DNA of 63,751 nucleotides from contig NZ_BOMS01000098.1 of the NCBI RefSeq assembly GCF_016862315.1, positions 1 to 63,751 of the forward strand, given 5' to 3'. The notes below the pieces were generated by a model that had not been told where the DNA came from, did not search any database, and saw nothing but the letters and a program-made list of their open reading frames with translations. Source of the DNA: Actinoplanes palleronii. GTDB taxonomy: Bacteria; Actinomycetota; Actinomycetes; Mycobacteriales; Micromonosporaceae. Positions 7,806-16,686 of the stretch are shown here, piece by piece (position 1 is the stretch's first letter; each line of letters begins with the position of its first letter). The position numbers and the translations under genes were made by a program.

Positions 7806-8711
7806 TCAGTCAGCGGGCAGTCTCTGTCCGGGAATGCCACCCGGACGGTCGGCGAATCGGGCCCGGAACTGGCCCGGGCTCAAGGCGGTCTCCCGATGGA
7901 AGAACCGGCCGAAGTTCGTCGGTTCGCCGAACCCCAGGATCCGGCCCACCTCGGCCACCGACAGATCGGTGGCGGCCAGCAGCCGGCGGGCCTGCAGGGC
8001 CACCCGGTCGTCGACCACCTGTTTGGCGGTCCGGCCGGTCACCGACAGGCTGGCCCGGGTCAGGGTGCGCACCGAGCAGTTCAGCTCGGCCGCGTAGTCC
8101 TCGACCCGGCGGCTGGACGGATAACCGTCCTCCAGCCGGCGGCGGAACCGCTCGAACGTGCGGCTCTCCACGTTGCCGGGGTCGTCCCCGCCGCTGTCCA
8201 GCAGACGCACCCGCAACAGCAGGGCCGCGAGCTGATGGTGCAGCAGGGCGGTGGCGATCCGGCCCGGTGGGCCGGCCGCGTCGGCGGCGAGGTGGTCCAT
8301 CGCCGCGCGGAAGACCTCCGGGTCCGGGAGGACCAGAGGGGTACGGGCCGGACCGTCCGGATCATCCGGTGTCAGGCCCGGGAGTTCCTCGGATGCGAAC
8401 AGTCCGGCCCGGAAGACGATCGTCACGGCGTCGTCGCGCCGCTTGTCGTCCCCCGCGTGGCGTTCGCCCGGGATGTCGAAGTGGATGGCCTGGCCCGGAC
8501 GTACCCAGAGGAGGGTGCCCGGTCCGGCCAGATGGGAGGTGAAATCGACGTCGACCAGCAACGGCCCCGTGGTCGTCAGCACGAGTGCATGGCACTCGAG
8601 CAACCCGGTGGCGGCTCCCGCCGCCACCGGCAGGGCGCAGCCACCGACCCCCGCCCAGGTGGGCGGTTCACAGTCAGGTGCACGCTCGGCGCGGTGAGTG
8701 AGTACAGGCAT
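7806..8711 (-). CDS. AraC-family transcriptional regulator
   Basis: 301 aa. Residues ~25-150 form a cupin-like sensory domain (LVDVDFTSHLAGPGTLLWVR, QAIHFDIPGERH). The C-terminal ~100 residues carry the two AraC helix-turn-helix motifs: VEDYAAELNCSVRTLTRASL and LSVAEVGRILGFGEPTNFGR followed by FFHRETALSPGQFRAR. This C-terminal pattern is diagnostic. Target genes are not evident: the genes on both sides are on the same strand but unrelated. Start at ATG 8711. Confidence 0.9.
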   Translation of the reverse strand: MPVLTHRAERAPDCEPPTWAGVGGCALPVAAGAATGLLECHALVLTTTGPLLVDVDFTSHLAGPGTLLWVRPGQAIHFDIPGERHAGDDKRRDDAVTIVFRAGLFASEELPGLTPDDPDGPARTPLVLPDPEVFRAAMDHLAADAAGPPGRIATALLHHQLAALLLRVRLLDSGGDDPGNVESRTFERFRRRLEDGYPSSRRVEDYAAELNCSVRTLTRASLSVTGRTAKQVVDDRVALQARRLLAATDLSVAEVGRILGFGEPTNFGRFFHRETALSPGQFRARFADRPGGIPGQRLPAD

Positions 8712-8850
8712 CGTGCCTGACGGTAACCGTCGATGGACGTCGACGCATCCCTTACTGCACCGACCGGGTTATATGTCCGTTTAGTGCCTCGGTATTCGCT
8801 ATACGTCCGATTCCGATCTCTTTTCGGAGATCCGGACCTTTCCCGGATAA

Positions 8851-8893
8851 AGGGCGACCCGCACGGACCGGCAGAGGCCGTGCGGGTCGCCCT
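8851..8893 (-). terminator. Strong hairpin downstream of ssgB
   Basis: Perfect 16-bp inverted repeat (8851-8866 with 8878-8893) with an 11-nt loop, left arm AGGGCGACCCGCACGG. It lies 39 bp past the ssgB stop on the minus strand and probably ends that transcript. The rest of 8712-8931 shows no gene. Confidence 0.75.
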
Positions 8894-8931
8894 GTTCACA
8901 TGCGATCGGTACTTCTAGGTGACGCTGCCCC

Positions 8932-9363
8932 TCACCGTCCGGCGAGCAGGCGATTGACCGCCGCGTCCACATCCAGGTGGTCTGATTCCCGTCCGCGCGG
9001 CACCACCACGTAGGTGCGCCGCAGGAATCGGACGAGGACGCTGCGCGGCACTTCGAACAGCGCGTTGCCGTCGGGTGACGACAGCGCCAGTGCGACGAAA
9101 TCCCCTCGCGGTGTGGCCCACGGCCACACCCGGACATCGCCGATACCCGCCGGCTCATCGAGCCCGGTAACCAGCAGTTCCCGCGCAAAGGACCAGCTCA
9201 CGGCTTCCCCACCGGCTGATTCTGCGTGGAACAACACATGTACCGCATACGGGTCCGCCGGGTCGTAGCGCAGACTGGCGCGAACGGGCAGTGCCGTCGC
9301 GTCTGGTGCTACGAGCCGCAGCGAGGTTTCGACCTCGACGGTCGTTGGACGAATGGTACTCAT
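8932..9363 (-). CDS. ssgB: SsgB-like sporulation and cell-division regulator (SALP family)
   Basis: 143 aa, full length for SsgA-like proteins. Recognisable family stretches are LPVRASLRYDPADPYAVHVL, VSWSFARELLVTGL, IGDVRVWPW, ALSSPDGNALFEVP and FLRRTYVVVPRG. In Streptomyces SsgB recruits FtsZ to future septation sites during sporulation. SALPs are confined to sporulating actinomycetes, so this gene alone places the organism there. Its length and the near-invariant middle section fit SsgB better than SsgA or SsgE, but paralogy cannot be fully excluded by eye. It has its own terminator. Confidence 0.88.
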   Translation of the reverse strand: MSTIRPTTVEVETSLRLVAPDATALPVRASLRYDPADPYAVHVLFHAESAGGEAVSWSFARELLVTGLDEPAGIGDVRVWPWATPRGDFVALALSSPDGNALFEVPRSVLVRFLRRTYVVVPRGRESDHLDVDAAVNRLLAGR

Positions 9364-9639
9364 GGACGAACTCCCCCCGGCACCGCTGCGAGGCTGGTGA
9401 ACCCCGCGTTTCCCATACTCAGGTGATCCCTGTCGTTACGCTCCGCCATACGCTGATCTCACCCAGTAGTGGGAAGACGGTTCCGAAAAGCCCGCCGTCC
9501 AGGACGCAATTAGATATCTTGTCCTGTTATGCCCATGTACTCGGTTCCGCCCGGCGTCGGGTGGTCCAGCAGTTGACTTACTCCGGTAACGTCCATTCCT
9601 CCCGGGTAGTGACGGGGCTCCGGAACACTGGGGGATGAA

Positions 9640-10047
9640 ATGGGTGTAAAACCGGACGACGAGGCTACGGGCGTGCGTCTGCTCGACCGTATCCGTTCGA
9701 ACCCGAGCGGGCGGCTGGCTCTCAAGATCGGCATCGGGGTGCTGGGCACCCTCGTGGTGGCGGTCGGCATCGTCCTGATCCCGTTCCCCGGGCCGGGCTG
9801 GGCCATCGTGATCCTCGGCCTGGCGATCCTGGCGCTCGAGTTCGCCTGGGCGAAGAGTCTGCTCGAGTTCACCAAGCGGCACGTGCTGAGTTGGACCCAC
9901 TGGATCGGCCGGCAGAGCTGGCCGATGCGTGGTCTGATCGGCGTCCTCGGGATGATCTTCGTGACCGCGGTGGTGTGGGGTGCCCTCCGGCTCAGCCTGG
10001 GCATCGACCTGATCCAGGTCGCGCAGGACTGGCTGGCGCAGCGATGA
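9640..10047 (+). CDS. PGPGW-motif transmembrane protein (TIGR02611-like)
   Basis: 135 aa with the diagnostic LIPFPGPGWAIVILGLAILA segment. Three hydrophobic stretches are visible (around LKIGIGVLGTLVVAVGIVLI, the PGPGW helix, and MRGLIGVLGMIFVTAVVWGA), so it is an integral membrane protein. The family is common in actinobacteria; its function is unknown. The ATG is preceded by GGGGGATGAA. The gene is 63 bp upstream of tRNA-Val. The 276-bp region before it, shared with ssgB, holds no gene. Confidence 0.8.
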   Translation: MGVKPDDEATGVRLLDRIRSNPSGRLALKIGIGVLGTLVVAVGIVLIPFPGPGWAIVILGLAILALEFAWAKSLLEFTKRHVLSWTHWIGRQSWPMRGLIGVLGMIFVTAVVWGALRLSLGIDLIQVAQDWLAQR

Positions 10048-10110
10048 CACATGGTGGGAACCCCGATTCGCGCGGCGGGAAAGCCGTCCGGTAGAGTTCT
10101 ATCTCGTTGA

Positions 10111-10182
10111 GGGCGATTAGCTCAGCGGGAGAGCGCTCCGTTCACACCGGAGAGGTCACTGGTTCGATCCCAGTATCGCCCA
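10111..10182 (+). tRNA. tRNA-Val (anticodon CAC)
   Basis: Complete cloverleaf: acceptor GGGCGAT/ATCGCCC, D arm with AGCGGGA loop, anticodon stem CTCCG/CGGAG around loop TTCACAC giving anticodon CAC (reads GUG), and T arm ACTGG-TTCGATC-CCAGT. Discriminator base is A; CCA is not encoded. Confidence 0.97.
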
Positions 10183-10200
10183 CAAGTAGTTTGAGCTGCG

Positions 10201-10239
10201 AAAAGGTCCACCGCGATGATCCAATGCGGTGGACCTTTT
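10201..10239 (+). terminator. Rho-independent terminator of tRNA-Val
   Basis: Perfect 14-bp inverted repeat, AAAAGGTCCACCGC (10201-10214) with its complement at 10226-10239, loop 11 nt, ending in TTTTG. It lies 18 bp past the tRNA. Confidence 0.9.
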
Positions 10240-10317
10240 GTCATGGTTCCGGGATCAGGATTGTTCTGTTTCCTGCCTGACTGCTCCCAGGAGGGGACTC
10301 TTCAGCAGGTGTAGCCG

Positions 10318-11481
10318 TCACGAGGCGAGCGCCTCAGTGGGCGTCAGCCGGGCGGCGTGGACGGACGGGTAGACGCCGGCCACGCCACCGACCACGATCG
10401 AGCCGGCCAAGCCGGCGAGCAACGCCGGTAGTGGCATGACCAGCGGCCAATCCTGGTGGAGGGCATAGGCTGCCGTGAGTAGTAGTCCCAGCGCAACGCC
10501 CGCCGCGCCGCCGAGGGTGGACAGGACGACCGCCTCGGTGAGGAACTGGGCCCGTATCTGTCCTCGGCTGCTGCCCAGGGCTCTTCGCAGTCCGATCTCG
10601 GAGCGGCGTTCGAGCACGGAGATGACCATGGTGTTGGCCACACCGACCCCGCCGACCAGCAAGGCCACCGCCGCGAGGGCGAGCATGAGCACGGAGAAGG
10701 TCGACTCGGCGGCGCGTTTCGCGGCCAGGGCGTCGGACGGCCGGGTTACGGTGACCGTGTCCGGACGTTCCGGATGCACGGTTTCCGGCAGCACCGCCCG
10801 GACCGCCTCCACCGCGTCCTCCCTGACCCTTACGAAGATCATGGTGGGCCCACCCCGGTAGCCGAGCGTCGTTCGCGCGGTCTCCCAGCCGACAAGCACG
10901 GATCGGTCGATCTCGGGGGAGAGGGCGATCGTGTCCAGGATTCCGGTCACCGTGAACGGGTGGTTGCCGATGACGACCTGCTGGCCGGGGGTGTCGAAGC
11001 CGAGCCGGACGGCCGCTACCGAGCCGAGGACCACGGTGGGATAACGCTGCTCAGCCGCGGTGAACCAGTGCCCGGATCGGACCCGTGCGCGCAACACGTC
11101 GAGCAGGTCGGACCGGGTGGCGCGGACGATCAGGCCCGAGCCGTCGGCCGGGTCGAGGCGGTCCGAGCGGCGCACCAGCGCCGAGGTGCCGGCGACGGCA
11201 CTGACCGCGGTCACGGGGCCGATCCGCTGCACCATCGCCACCGACTCGGCGGGCAGCGGGATCGGCCGATCCTGCTGGGCGGGAACGATCTGCAGCATGT
11301 CGGCGCCCAGCGCGGCCAGTGTGCGTTGCAGGGCGGCGCCGCTCGACGCGGGGATGCCGGTCACCACGACCATGGTGGCGATGCCGATGGCGATGCCCAG
11401 CGCGGACAGAGCGGCCCGCGCACGCCGTGTACGGACGCCGAGCAACCCGAGTTCGAGCAGGTCAAGCGGTTTGAGCCTCAT
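10318..11481 (-). CDS. ABC transporter permease, MacB/FtsX type
   Basis: 387 aa. One N-terminal membrane helix (ALSALGIAIGIATMVVVTGI), a ~210-residue extracytoplasmic MacB-type domain, then three C-terminal helices (LMLALAAVALLVGGVGVANT; LSTLGGAAGVALGLLLTAAY; LLAGLAGSIVVGGVAGVYPS). The ERRSEIGLRRALGSSRGQIR loop after the second helix is a hallmark of FtsX/MacB permeases. It is the last gene of a minus-strand unit and overlaps the ATPase gene by ATGA (11478-11481). Likely exports or senses a peptide, antibiotic or lipid; the substrate is not readable. No duplicated half, so it should act as a dimer. Confidence 0.9.
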   Translation of the reverse strand: MRLKPLDLLELGLLGVRTRRARAALSALGIAIGIATMVVVTGIPASSGAALQRTLAALGADMLQIVPAQQDRPIPLPAESVAMVQRIGPVTAVSAVAGTSALVRRSDRLDPADGSGLIVRATRSDLLDVLRARVRSGHWFTAAEQRYPTVVLGSVAAVRLGFDTPGQQVVIGNHPFTVTGILDTIALSPEIDRSVLVGWETARTTLGYRGGPTMIFVRVREDAVEAVRAVLPETVHPERPDTVTVTRPSDALAAKRAAESTFSVLMLALAAVALLVGGVGVANTMVISVLERRSEIGLRRALGSSRGQIRAQFLTEAVVLSTLGGAAGVALGLLLTAAYALHQDWPLVMPLPALLAGLAGSIVVGGVAGVYPSVHAARLTPTEALAS

Positions 11482-12173
11482 CGGTCGGACACCAGACGTC
11501 CGTCCCGGATCTCGACACGCCGCGGTAGTGCGGCGGCGATGTCGCGGTCGTGGGTGATGACGGCGATGGAGGCCCCCTCGGCGTTCAACCGGCGCAGCAG
11601 TTCGAGTACGGCCTGCCCGTTGCGGGTGTCGAGGGCACCCGTGGGTTCGTCCGCCAGCACGAGGTCGGGGTTGTTGACCACGGCGCGGGCGATGGCCACC
11701 CGTTGCCGCTCGCCCCCCGAGAGTTGATGGGGACGGTGGTCGACACGGTGGGCCAGTCCGACACGGGCGAGTGCCTCCCGCGCCATCGGGCGTCGCTGTC
11801 GTCGCGGCACGCCGGCGTAGAGCAGGCCGGTGGCGACATTCTCCGTAGCGGTAAGCCCACTGCTCAGATGGAACTGTTGGAACACGAAGCCCAGCCGCCG
11901 GCTGCGCAGCTCCGACAGCTGCCGGTCGGATAGGCCGGCGACGTCGTCCTCGCCGACCAGCACGGTGCCGGCCGTCGGGCGGTCCAGGGTGCCCATGACG
12001 TTGAGCAGGGTCGACTTTCCTGATCCGGACGGGCCGACGATGGCCAGCAGGTCGCCTTTCCGGATCGTCAGGGAGACGTCGTCGAGAGCGGTCACGCCGC
12101 CGGGATAGACCATGCTGACGTCCCGCACGCCCAGTACCGGCGTCGCAGCGGCGTGGGTGCCGTAGACGGTCAT
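11478..12173 (-). CDS. ABC transporter ATP-binding protein, MacB/LolD type
   Basis: 231 aa, standard length. Walker A is GPSGSGKST, the Q-loop lies in LGFVFQQFHL, the ABC signature is LSGGERQRVAIARA, Walker B is LVLADEPTGALD, and the switch His is in VITHDRD. PTGALDTRNGQ is typical of the LolD/MacB clade. It overlaps both neighbours by 4 bp (12170-12173 and 11478-11481), so translation is coupled with the adaptor and the permease. Confidence 0.95.
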   Translation of the reverse strand: MTVYGTHAAATPVLGVRDVSMVYPGGVTALDDVSLTIRKGDLLAIVGPSGSGKSTLLNVMGTLDRPTAGTVLVGEDDVAGLSDRQLSELRSRRLGFVFQQFHLSSGLTATENVATGLLYAGVPRRQRRPMAREALARVGLAHRVDHRPHQLSGGERQRVAIARAVVNNPDLVLADEPTGALDTRNGQAVLELLRRLNAEGASIAVITHDRDIAAALPRRVEIRDGRLVSDR

Positions 12174-13369
12174 GAGGTGGTCACCACGCGGGTGCCCTCG
12201 CTCACCCCGGCGCCGCTGACCTCGACCAGCCCGCCGGCGAAGATCCCGGTCTGCACCTCGACCAGTCCCCCGCCGGCCACCTGTACGGCGTAGCCGCCCT
12301 CGGCCAGGGCGACCAGCACGCCGACGGGCGCGGCCAGGACGTCACGGTGGGTCTCCCCGGGAAAGGTCACCTCGACCGGGGCGGCGTCCAGGTTCGTGAC
12401 CGCCGACGGGGCGTCCAGCGAGATGGTCAGGGTGAGTTTCGGGGCACCGTCGGGGTCGTCGGTCACCGCGGTCGCGACGGTGTCCACCTCTCCGGGCAGC
12501 GTCTTTTCGTCCGGCAGCCGGATCTCGACCTTGTCGCCCCGTCGCATGCTCGCGGCCGCGGTGGGCTCGAGGTCGACGGTGACGACCTTGCTCGTGGAGG
12601 TGACGGTCAGGATCGCCGTCTCGGCGCTGTCGCCCACCTGTGCGATGGTGCTCTCCACGCGTACCGCCCCGGGCAGCACCGCGACGTCACCGATCCCCAG
12701 GGAGCCCGAGGGGAGGAGTCCGGCGTGGTCGCGCCACTTCTTGATCGCCCGGAGCAACGTCGGCGTGAGCACGTCCTCGCCCTTGCGCACCGTGACCCAG
12801 GTCGTGACCGAGGCGGGCGGCGTGGCCGGCTGTCCGGTGCCGGGCCCGGCAGAACCCGCCACGGCTGGGGCGCTCTGCTCCTCTGCGGTCACGGTGGTCG
12901 TCTGCCGTACGCGGTCACCGGGCTGGTGACGCCGCCCCACCGCATAGCCGAGGGCTTGGAGGTTCTCGGCCACCACGCGCACGTCACGGCCCACGGTGTT
13001 GACCTTGTCCAGCGTACGGAAGAGCGGGGTGTTGCCGTAGAGGAGCGGAACCGGGTCGTCGTCGACGCGGTAGAGCGTCCCGCCGCGTTTCAGTGTCCTG
13101 CCCGGCGGCGGTAACCAGGTGAGGATGCCGGGACGGCCGCCCTTCACCTGGCGGGCGGTCCCGTGCCCCAGCCGGCCGGCCAGGGAGATGCTCGTTGACA
13201 TGTCCTGCCGGACGAGCTCCGCAGTGGCCAGGGCCGACGGCGGTGTCGCCGGGTCACCCGTGTCGTCACGGTGGCGTGCCCACCAGGCCGCGACGACCGT
13301 CGTACCCACGATCAGAACCACCGCCAGAACGATCGGTGCTCTTCGGCTCCTACTCATGGCCGAGATCAT
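12170..13369 (-). CDS. Membrane-fusion/adaptor protein with peptidoglycan-binding-like domain
   Basis: 399 aa. N-terminal anchor helix APIVLAVVLIVGTTVVAAWW, then an adaptor fold: lipoyl-like strands (ILTWLPPPGRTLKRGGTLYRV), an inserted peptidoglycan-binding-1-like segment (VRVVAENLQALGYAVG ... TPTLLRAIKKWRDHAGL) interrupted by a Thr/Ala-rich loop, a beta-barrel (VRRGD-like MRRGDKVEIRLPDEKTLPGE) and a C-terminal permuted domain ending VSEGTRVVTTS. It matches actinobacterial adaptor subunits of three-part ABC exporters. Start taken at ATG 13369 with GAGG five bases upstream; ATG 13357 is an alternative. Confidence 0.8.
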   Translation of the reverse strand: MISAMSRSRRAPIVLAVVLIVGTTVVAAWWARHRDDTGDPATPPSALATAELVRQDMSTSISLAGRLGHGTARQVKGGRPGILTWLPPPGRTLKRGGTLYRVDDDPVPLLYGNTPLFRTLDKVNTVGRDVRVVAENLQALGYAVGRRHQPGDRVRQTTTVTAEEQSAPAVAGSAGPGTGQPATPPASVTTWVTVRKGEDVLTPTLLRAIKKWRDHAGLLPSGSLGIGDVAVLPGAVRVESTIAQVGDSAETAILTVTSTSKVVTVDLEPTAAASMRRGDKVEIRLPDEKTLPGEVDTVATAVTDDPDGAPKLTLTISLDAPSAVTNLDAAPVEVTFPGETHRDVLAAPVGVLVALAEGGYAVQVAGGGLVEVQTGIFAGGLVEVSGAGVSEGTRVVTTS

Positions 13370-13457
13370 GAGACCTCGACATCAGGATCCTGTTTGGCCT
13401 CGGTGAGCCGCCGAGCGCCATCGGATCCGCGCGAGACGTTCCGCGGCGTGCCTGGCC

Positions 13458-15224
13458 TCAGCTCACCGGGGAAGGCTGTTCGGTCACGACGGCGGTGAAC
13501 GTCGTACCGGCGCCGAGCGTGCTCGCCACGGTGATGTTCCCGCCGTGCGCCTCGGCGATCTTACGGGCGATCGACAGGCCCAGGCCGCTGCCGCCGGTGG
13601 AGCGGGCGCGCGATCTGTCGGCCCGCCAGAAACGGTCGAAAACCCTCGGCAGGTCCGGCTCGGCGATCCCGTCGCCGGTATCGGCCACCGCGATCGTCAA
13701 CCGGCCCGCGTCGGCGGATGCCCGAACGGTGACGGTACCGCCCCGGCTGCTGTGCCGGATGGCGTTCGACAGCAGGTTGCCGACGAGCTGACGCAGCCGC
13801 ACCGGGTCGGCGACCACCAGAGGTTCGCCGTCGAAGGACAGGGCCAGCGACACGCCGGCGGTCGCGGCGCTCGGGTGGTGCACCTCGAGCACCTGCTCGA
13901 TCGCGTCGTCGAGGTGCATCGGTTCGGGATGCATCCGCAGGCTGCCGGCGTCGGCGGCGGCCAGGTCACGCAGATCGTCGACGATGTGTTGCAGGTGCAC
14001 GGTCTCGTCGTACAGCAACGTCAGGGTCGGGCCGTCGATCGTGGCCAGGCCGTCCTGGGCCGCCTCCAGCCAGCTACGGATGTTGGCCAGCGGGTTGCGC
14101 AGTTCGTGGGCGACATCGTTGACCATGGCCTTGCGCTGATCCTCGGAGTGCTCCCGGTGCTCGGCCATCTCATTGAGCGCGGCCGCCAGCAGGCCGATCT
14201 CGTCCTTGCCGGTCACCGGCGCACGCCGATACCCGCCGGGTCGCCGGGCCGCCTCGGTCAGGGTCCGCAACGGCCGGACCATCCGGCCGCCGACCACGAC
14301 GGTGAGCAGCACGGCGAGGATCAGCACCACGGTGGTGGTGGTGCCGAGACGTACCAGGTTGCGCCGGGAGAACGGGGAGACCGGCGGGGCGGCCGGGTCC
14401 CCCGGGCCGGTTACGAAGAGTAGTGCGGGCGGCGCGACGTACGACTGGAGCTGGGTGTGTCGAGCGTTGTTGAGGCACTGAGCGGCCCGATCGGTCCGGT
14501 CCGGGATCGGCACTCTCTTGGCCGGGTCGAGGACGGTGACGACGAGGTCCGGGGTGATCGTCACGGCCGTGTCGTCCGCGCATGCGGCGACGAGCTTCCG
14601 CAGCGCCTCCAGCGGGCCGCGTTCGCTTCTGGTCACGCCGGGAATGAGGGAGCACAGGTACGGTTGCTTGATCACCCGGGTGAGCGACAGCCTCGGACGC
14701 CCGTGCGGCCCCGGCGTGATGATCGCCTCGCTGCCGAAGCTGCGCACGCACTCCAGTGCCTCGTCGAGTTGCCGGTGGATCCGCTTCTGATCCGCGGGTG
14801 TCAGCCGATACGGCCCGACAATCCGAGGATCGATGCGTTCGGTACCCCCGGTGAGCGACAGGTCCACCGACAGCGGATCAACGAGCGCGGAGGGCCGGGC
14901 GAGTTCCAGCGACGGGCCGGCCGCCGAATCGAGGATCACCTCCCGGTTCTCGGTCATCAGGGTGATCCGACGACCCAGGGCGCGGGCCCGGTCGGCGACC
15001 AGCGGCTGGACGCCCGACCAGTCGTTGTGGGTCGCGCCGTAGGTGAGCAGTTCGTCGTAGACGCTCTTGTCGTCGCTCAACGACTGGCCGATCTCCTGCC
15101 GGATCGTCTGCGACGTGGACCGGGCGGACAGCCAGGACGTCGCCAGGACGGCGGCGATCGCGATCGCCGCCGAGGTGACCAGCAGGCGAAGGACCAGACT
15201 GCGATGCGGGGGTACGCGGGTCAC
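13458..15224 (-). CDS. Sensor histidine kinase
   Basis: 588 aa from a GTG at 15224 that overlaps the regulator's TGA (GTGA). TM1 ~10-32, an unusually large extracytoplasmic sensor of ~255 residues with three or four Cys (residues ~159, 191, 215, 250), TM2 ~293-313 (VVLILAVLLTVVVGG), HAMP, then HisKA with the phospho-acceptor in VAHELRNPLANIRSWLEAAQ (His373), and HATPase_c with N box LLSNAIRHSS, G1 VADTGDGIAEPDLPRVFDRF and G2 GSGLGLSIARK. Same-strand ABC genes follow after 88 bp, so the kinase probably senses an envelope stress or antibiotic handled by that exporter. Confidence 0.93.
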   Translation of the reverse strand: MTRVPPHRSLVLRLLVTSAAIAIAAVLATSWLSARSTSQTIRQEIGQSLSDDKSVYDELLTYGATHNDWSGVQPLVADRARALGRRITLMTENREVILDSAAGPSLELARPSALVDPLSVDLSLTGGTERIDPRIVGPYRLTPADQKRIHRQLDEALECVRSFGSEAIITPGPHGRPRLSLTRVIKQPYLCSLIPGVTRSERGPLEALRKLVAACADDTAVTITPDLVVTVLDPAKRVPIPDRTDRAAQCLNNARHTQLQSYVAPPALLFVTGPGDPAAPPVSPFSRRNLVRLGTTTTVVLILAVLLTVVVGGRMVRPLRTLTEAARRPGGYRRAPVTGKDEIGLLAAALNEMAEHREHSEDQRKAMVNDVAHELRNPLANIRSWLEAAQDGLATIDGPTLTLLYDETVHLQHIVDDLRDLAAADAGSLRMHPEPMHLDDAIEQVLEVHHPSAATAGVSLALSFDGEPLVVADPVRLRQLVGNLLSNAIRHSSRGGTVTVRASADAGRLTIAVADTGDGIAEPDLPRVFDRFWRADRSRARSTGGSGLGLSIARKIAEAHGGNITVASTLGAGTTFTAVVTEQPSPVS

Positions 15225-15952
15225 GCCGGACCCGCGGTCAGCTTGTAGCCGATCCCGTACACCGTTACCAGACGGACCGGCCGTTTCGGGTTCGGCTCGA
15301 TCTTGCGCCGCAGGTTGAGAACATGAACGTCGATGGTCCGTTCCACCGAGTCCCGCTCCACACCGTTGGTGTGCTCCAGCAGTTGCGCTCGCGTGAACAC
15401 CCGCTCCGGCTGTTCGGCCAGCGCTGCCAGGATCGCGAATTCCCCCGGCGTGCACTGCACCGGTTCGCCGTCGGCATGCACCTGATGTCGCCCGCTGTCG
15501 ACGACGAGCTTTCCGACCGTCAACACCGTCTCGTCCGCACGGGCCCGGGCGTTGCTGCGCCGTAGCAACGCCCGTGCCCGTGCGGTCAGCTCGCGCGGAC
15601 TGTAGGGCTTCGTCAGGTAGTCGTCCGCGCCGCCGTCGAGTCCGGCGAGCAGATCGTCCTCGCCGGCCCGGGCCGTCAGCATCAGGATCGGGACCGCCGA
15701 CTCGGCCCGCAGGATGCGGGCTATGGTCAGGCCGTCCAGCCCGGGCATCATCACGTCCAGGACCAGAAGATCCGGGCTGCGCCGCCGTACGTGATCAAGC
15801 GCGGCCAGTCCGTCGTGCACCACGACCGTGTCGTAGCCCTCGGCGGTCAGATAGCGCCGGAGCACCTCCGCCTGACCCTTGTCGTCCTCCGCCACCAGCA
15901 GATATCCGCCCACGGCGAGGACCATAACCGGACGCCGGGCGGCCACCCGCAA
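15221..15952 (-). CDS. OmpR-family response regulator
   Basis: 243 aa. Receiver: acidic pair AEDD, phospho-acceptor Asp66 in DLLVLDVMMPGLDG, LTARA switch Thr and conserved Lys in ADDYLTKPYSPREL. DNA-binding winged helix: LTVGKLVVDSGRHQVHADG ... RDSVERTIDVHVLNLRRKI ... VRLVTVYGIGYKL. The frame opens at a TTG (15952) with AGGAA ten bases upstream; ATG 15925 is a second candidate. First gene of the RR-HK-adaptor-ATPase-permease series, presumably controlling it. Confidence 0.92.
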   Translation of the reverse strand: MRVAARRPVMVLAVGGYLLVAEDDKGQAEVLRRYLTAEGYDTVVVHDGLAALDHVRRRSPDLLVLDVMMPGLDGLTIARILRAESAVPILMLTARAGEDDLLAGLDGGADDYLTKPYSPRELTARARALLRRSNARARADETVLTVGKLVVDSGRHQVHADGEPVQCTPGEFAILAALAEQPERVFTRAQLLEHTNGVERDSVERTIDVHVLNLRRKIEPNPKRPVRLVTVYGIGYKLTAGPA

Positions 15953-15994
15953 AGCTAATCGGTTCCTGACATCACCTCTGCCGTGCCGTGCGGG

Positions 15995-16561
15995 TCAGTT
16001 CGCGAACGCCTGGCGGCGGCACTCCTGCATCTTCTCCGAGTTGAAGTCGCCGTTCGGGCCGATCTCGGTGAGACCGAACTGGCCGGTCTGCGGGTCGGGG
16101 GCGGTCAGCTTGTAGCCCGCAGCCTGGGCACACCGGTACATCTCGCGCTGGTTGTCCTTCAATTCGGCCGGGTTGGTACGCAACAGATGCTGCTCGGCCG
16201 ACTCCGGCTGCCGCGACTCGCAGGCCTTCCAGGCGGCCACATCCGCCTCGGACCCGATGTCCTCCGGATGCTCGCCGGTGACACCCTTCTGCACCACCAG
16301 CAACACGGCTACGTCGGGCTTCTTTACGCCCTCCTTCTTCAGGCAGTCTGTCCACGGCTTGACGATCGCTGCGATCTGATCGGCGGTGGCATCGATCGGA
16401 TACACCGGTCGCTGATCACTGTCGGACGCACCGGACGGCGCCGCCCCGCTCTGCAACGTGGCCACCGGCGGCGCATCCTTCGCGCCGCTCCCACTGGAAC
16501 AGCCGGTGAGCAGGAAGGCGAGGCTGATGGTCGCCGCCACGTAGCGCATTCGATATGACAT
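15995..16561 (-). CDS. Putative secreted lipoprotein
   Basis: 188 aa. Signal peptide with lipobox (MRYVAATISLAFLLTGC), then a Ser/Gly/Ala-rich tether and a ~140-residue domain with four Cys (DCLKKEGV, WKACESRQ, YRCAQAAGY, MQECRRQAF) spaced like two disulfides. Start at ATG 16561, nine bases after GAGGG. No family recognised. It lies just upstream of and on the same strand as the two-component/ABC module (42 bp before the RR start), so it may be co-transcribed and sense or bind the same ligand. It ends 5' next to the IS630 remnant. Confidence 0.75.
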   Translation of the reverse strand: MSYRMRYVAATISLAFLLTGCSSGSGAKDAPPVATLQSGAAPSGASDSDQRPVYPIDATADQIAAIVKPWTDCLKKEGVKKPDVAVLLVVQKGVTGEHPEDIGSEADVAAWKACESRQPESAEQHLLRTNPAELKDNQREMYRCAQAAGYKLTAPDPQTGQFGLTEIGPNGDFNSEKMQECRRQAFAN

Positions 16562-16592
16562 GACGGGCACCCTCGCAAAGCGATGTTCAGAT

Positions 16593-16632
16593 CTTGCTAG
16601 TGCTCTGACCGGAAACGTTGGCCGGGTTGGGT
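16593..16632 (+). repeat. Left terminal inverted repeat of IS630 element
   Basis: Reads CTTGCTAGTGCTCTGACCGG and continues to about 16632. It matches the complement of 17809-17848 with mismatches at about three positions. Confidence 0.8.
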
Positions 16633-16686
16633 GACACGCCGGTCGGGGTTCGCGGCGAGGTCGGAGTTAGCGTTCAGGCTGTCGCC

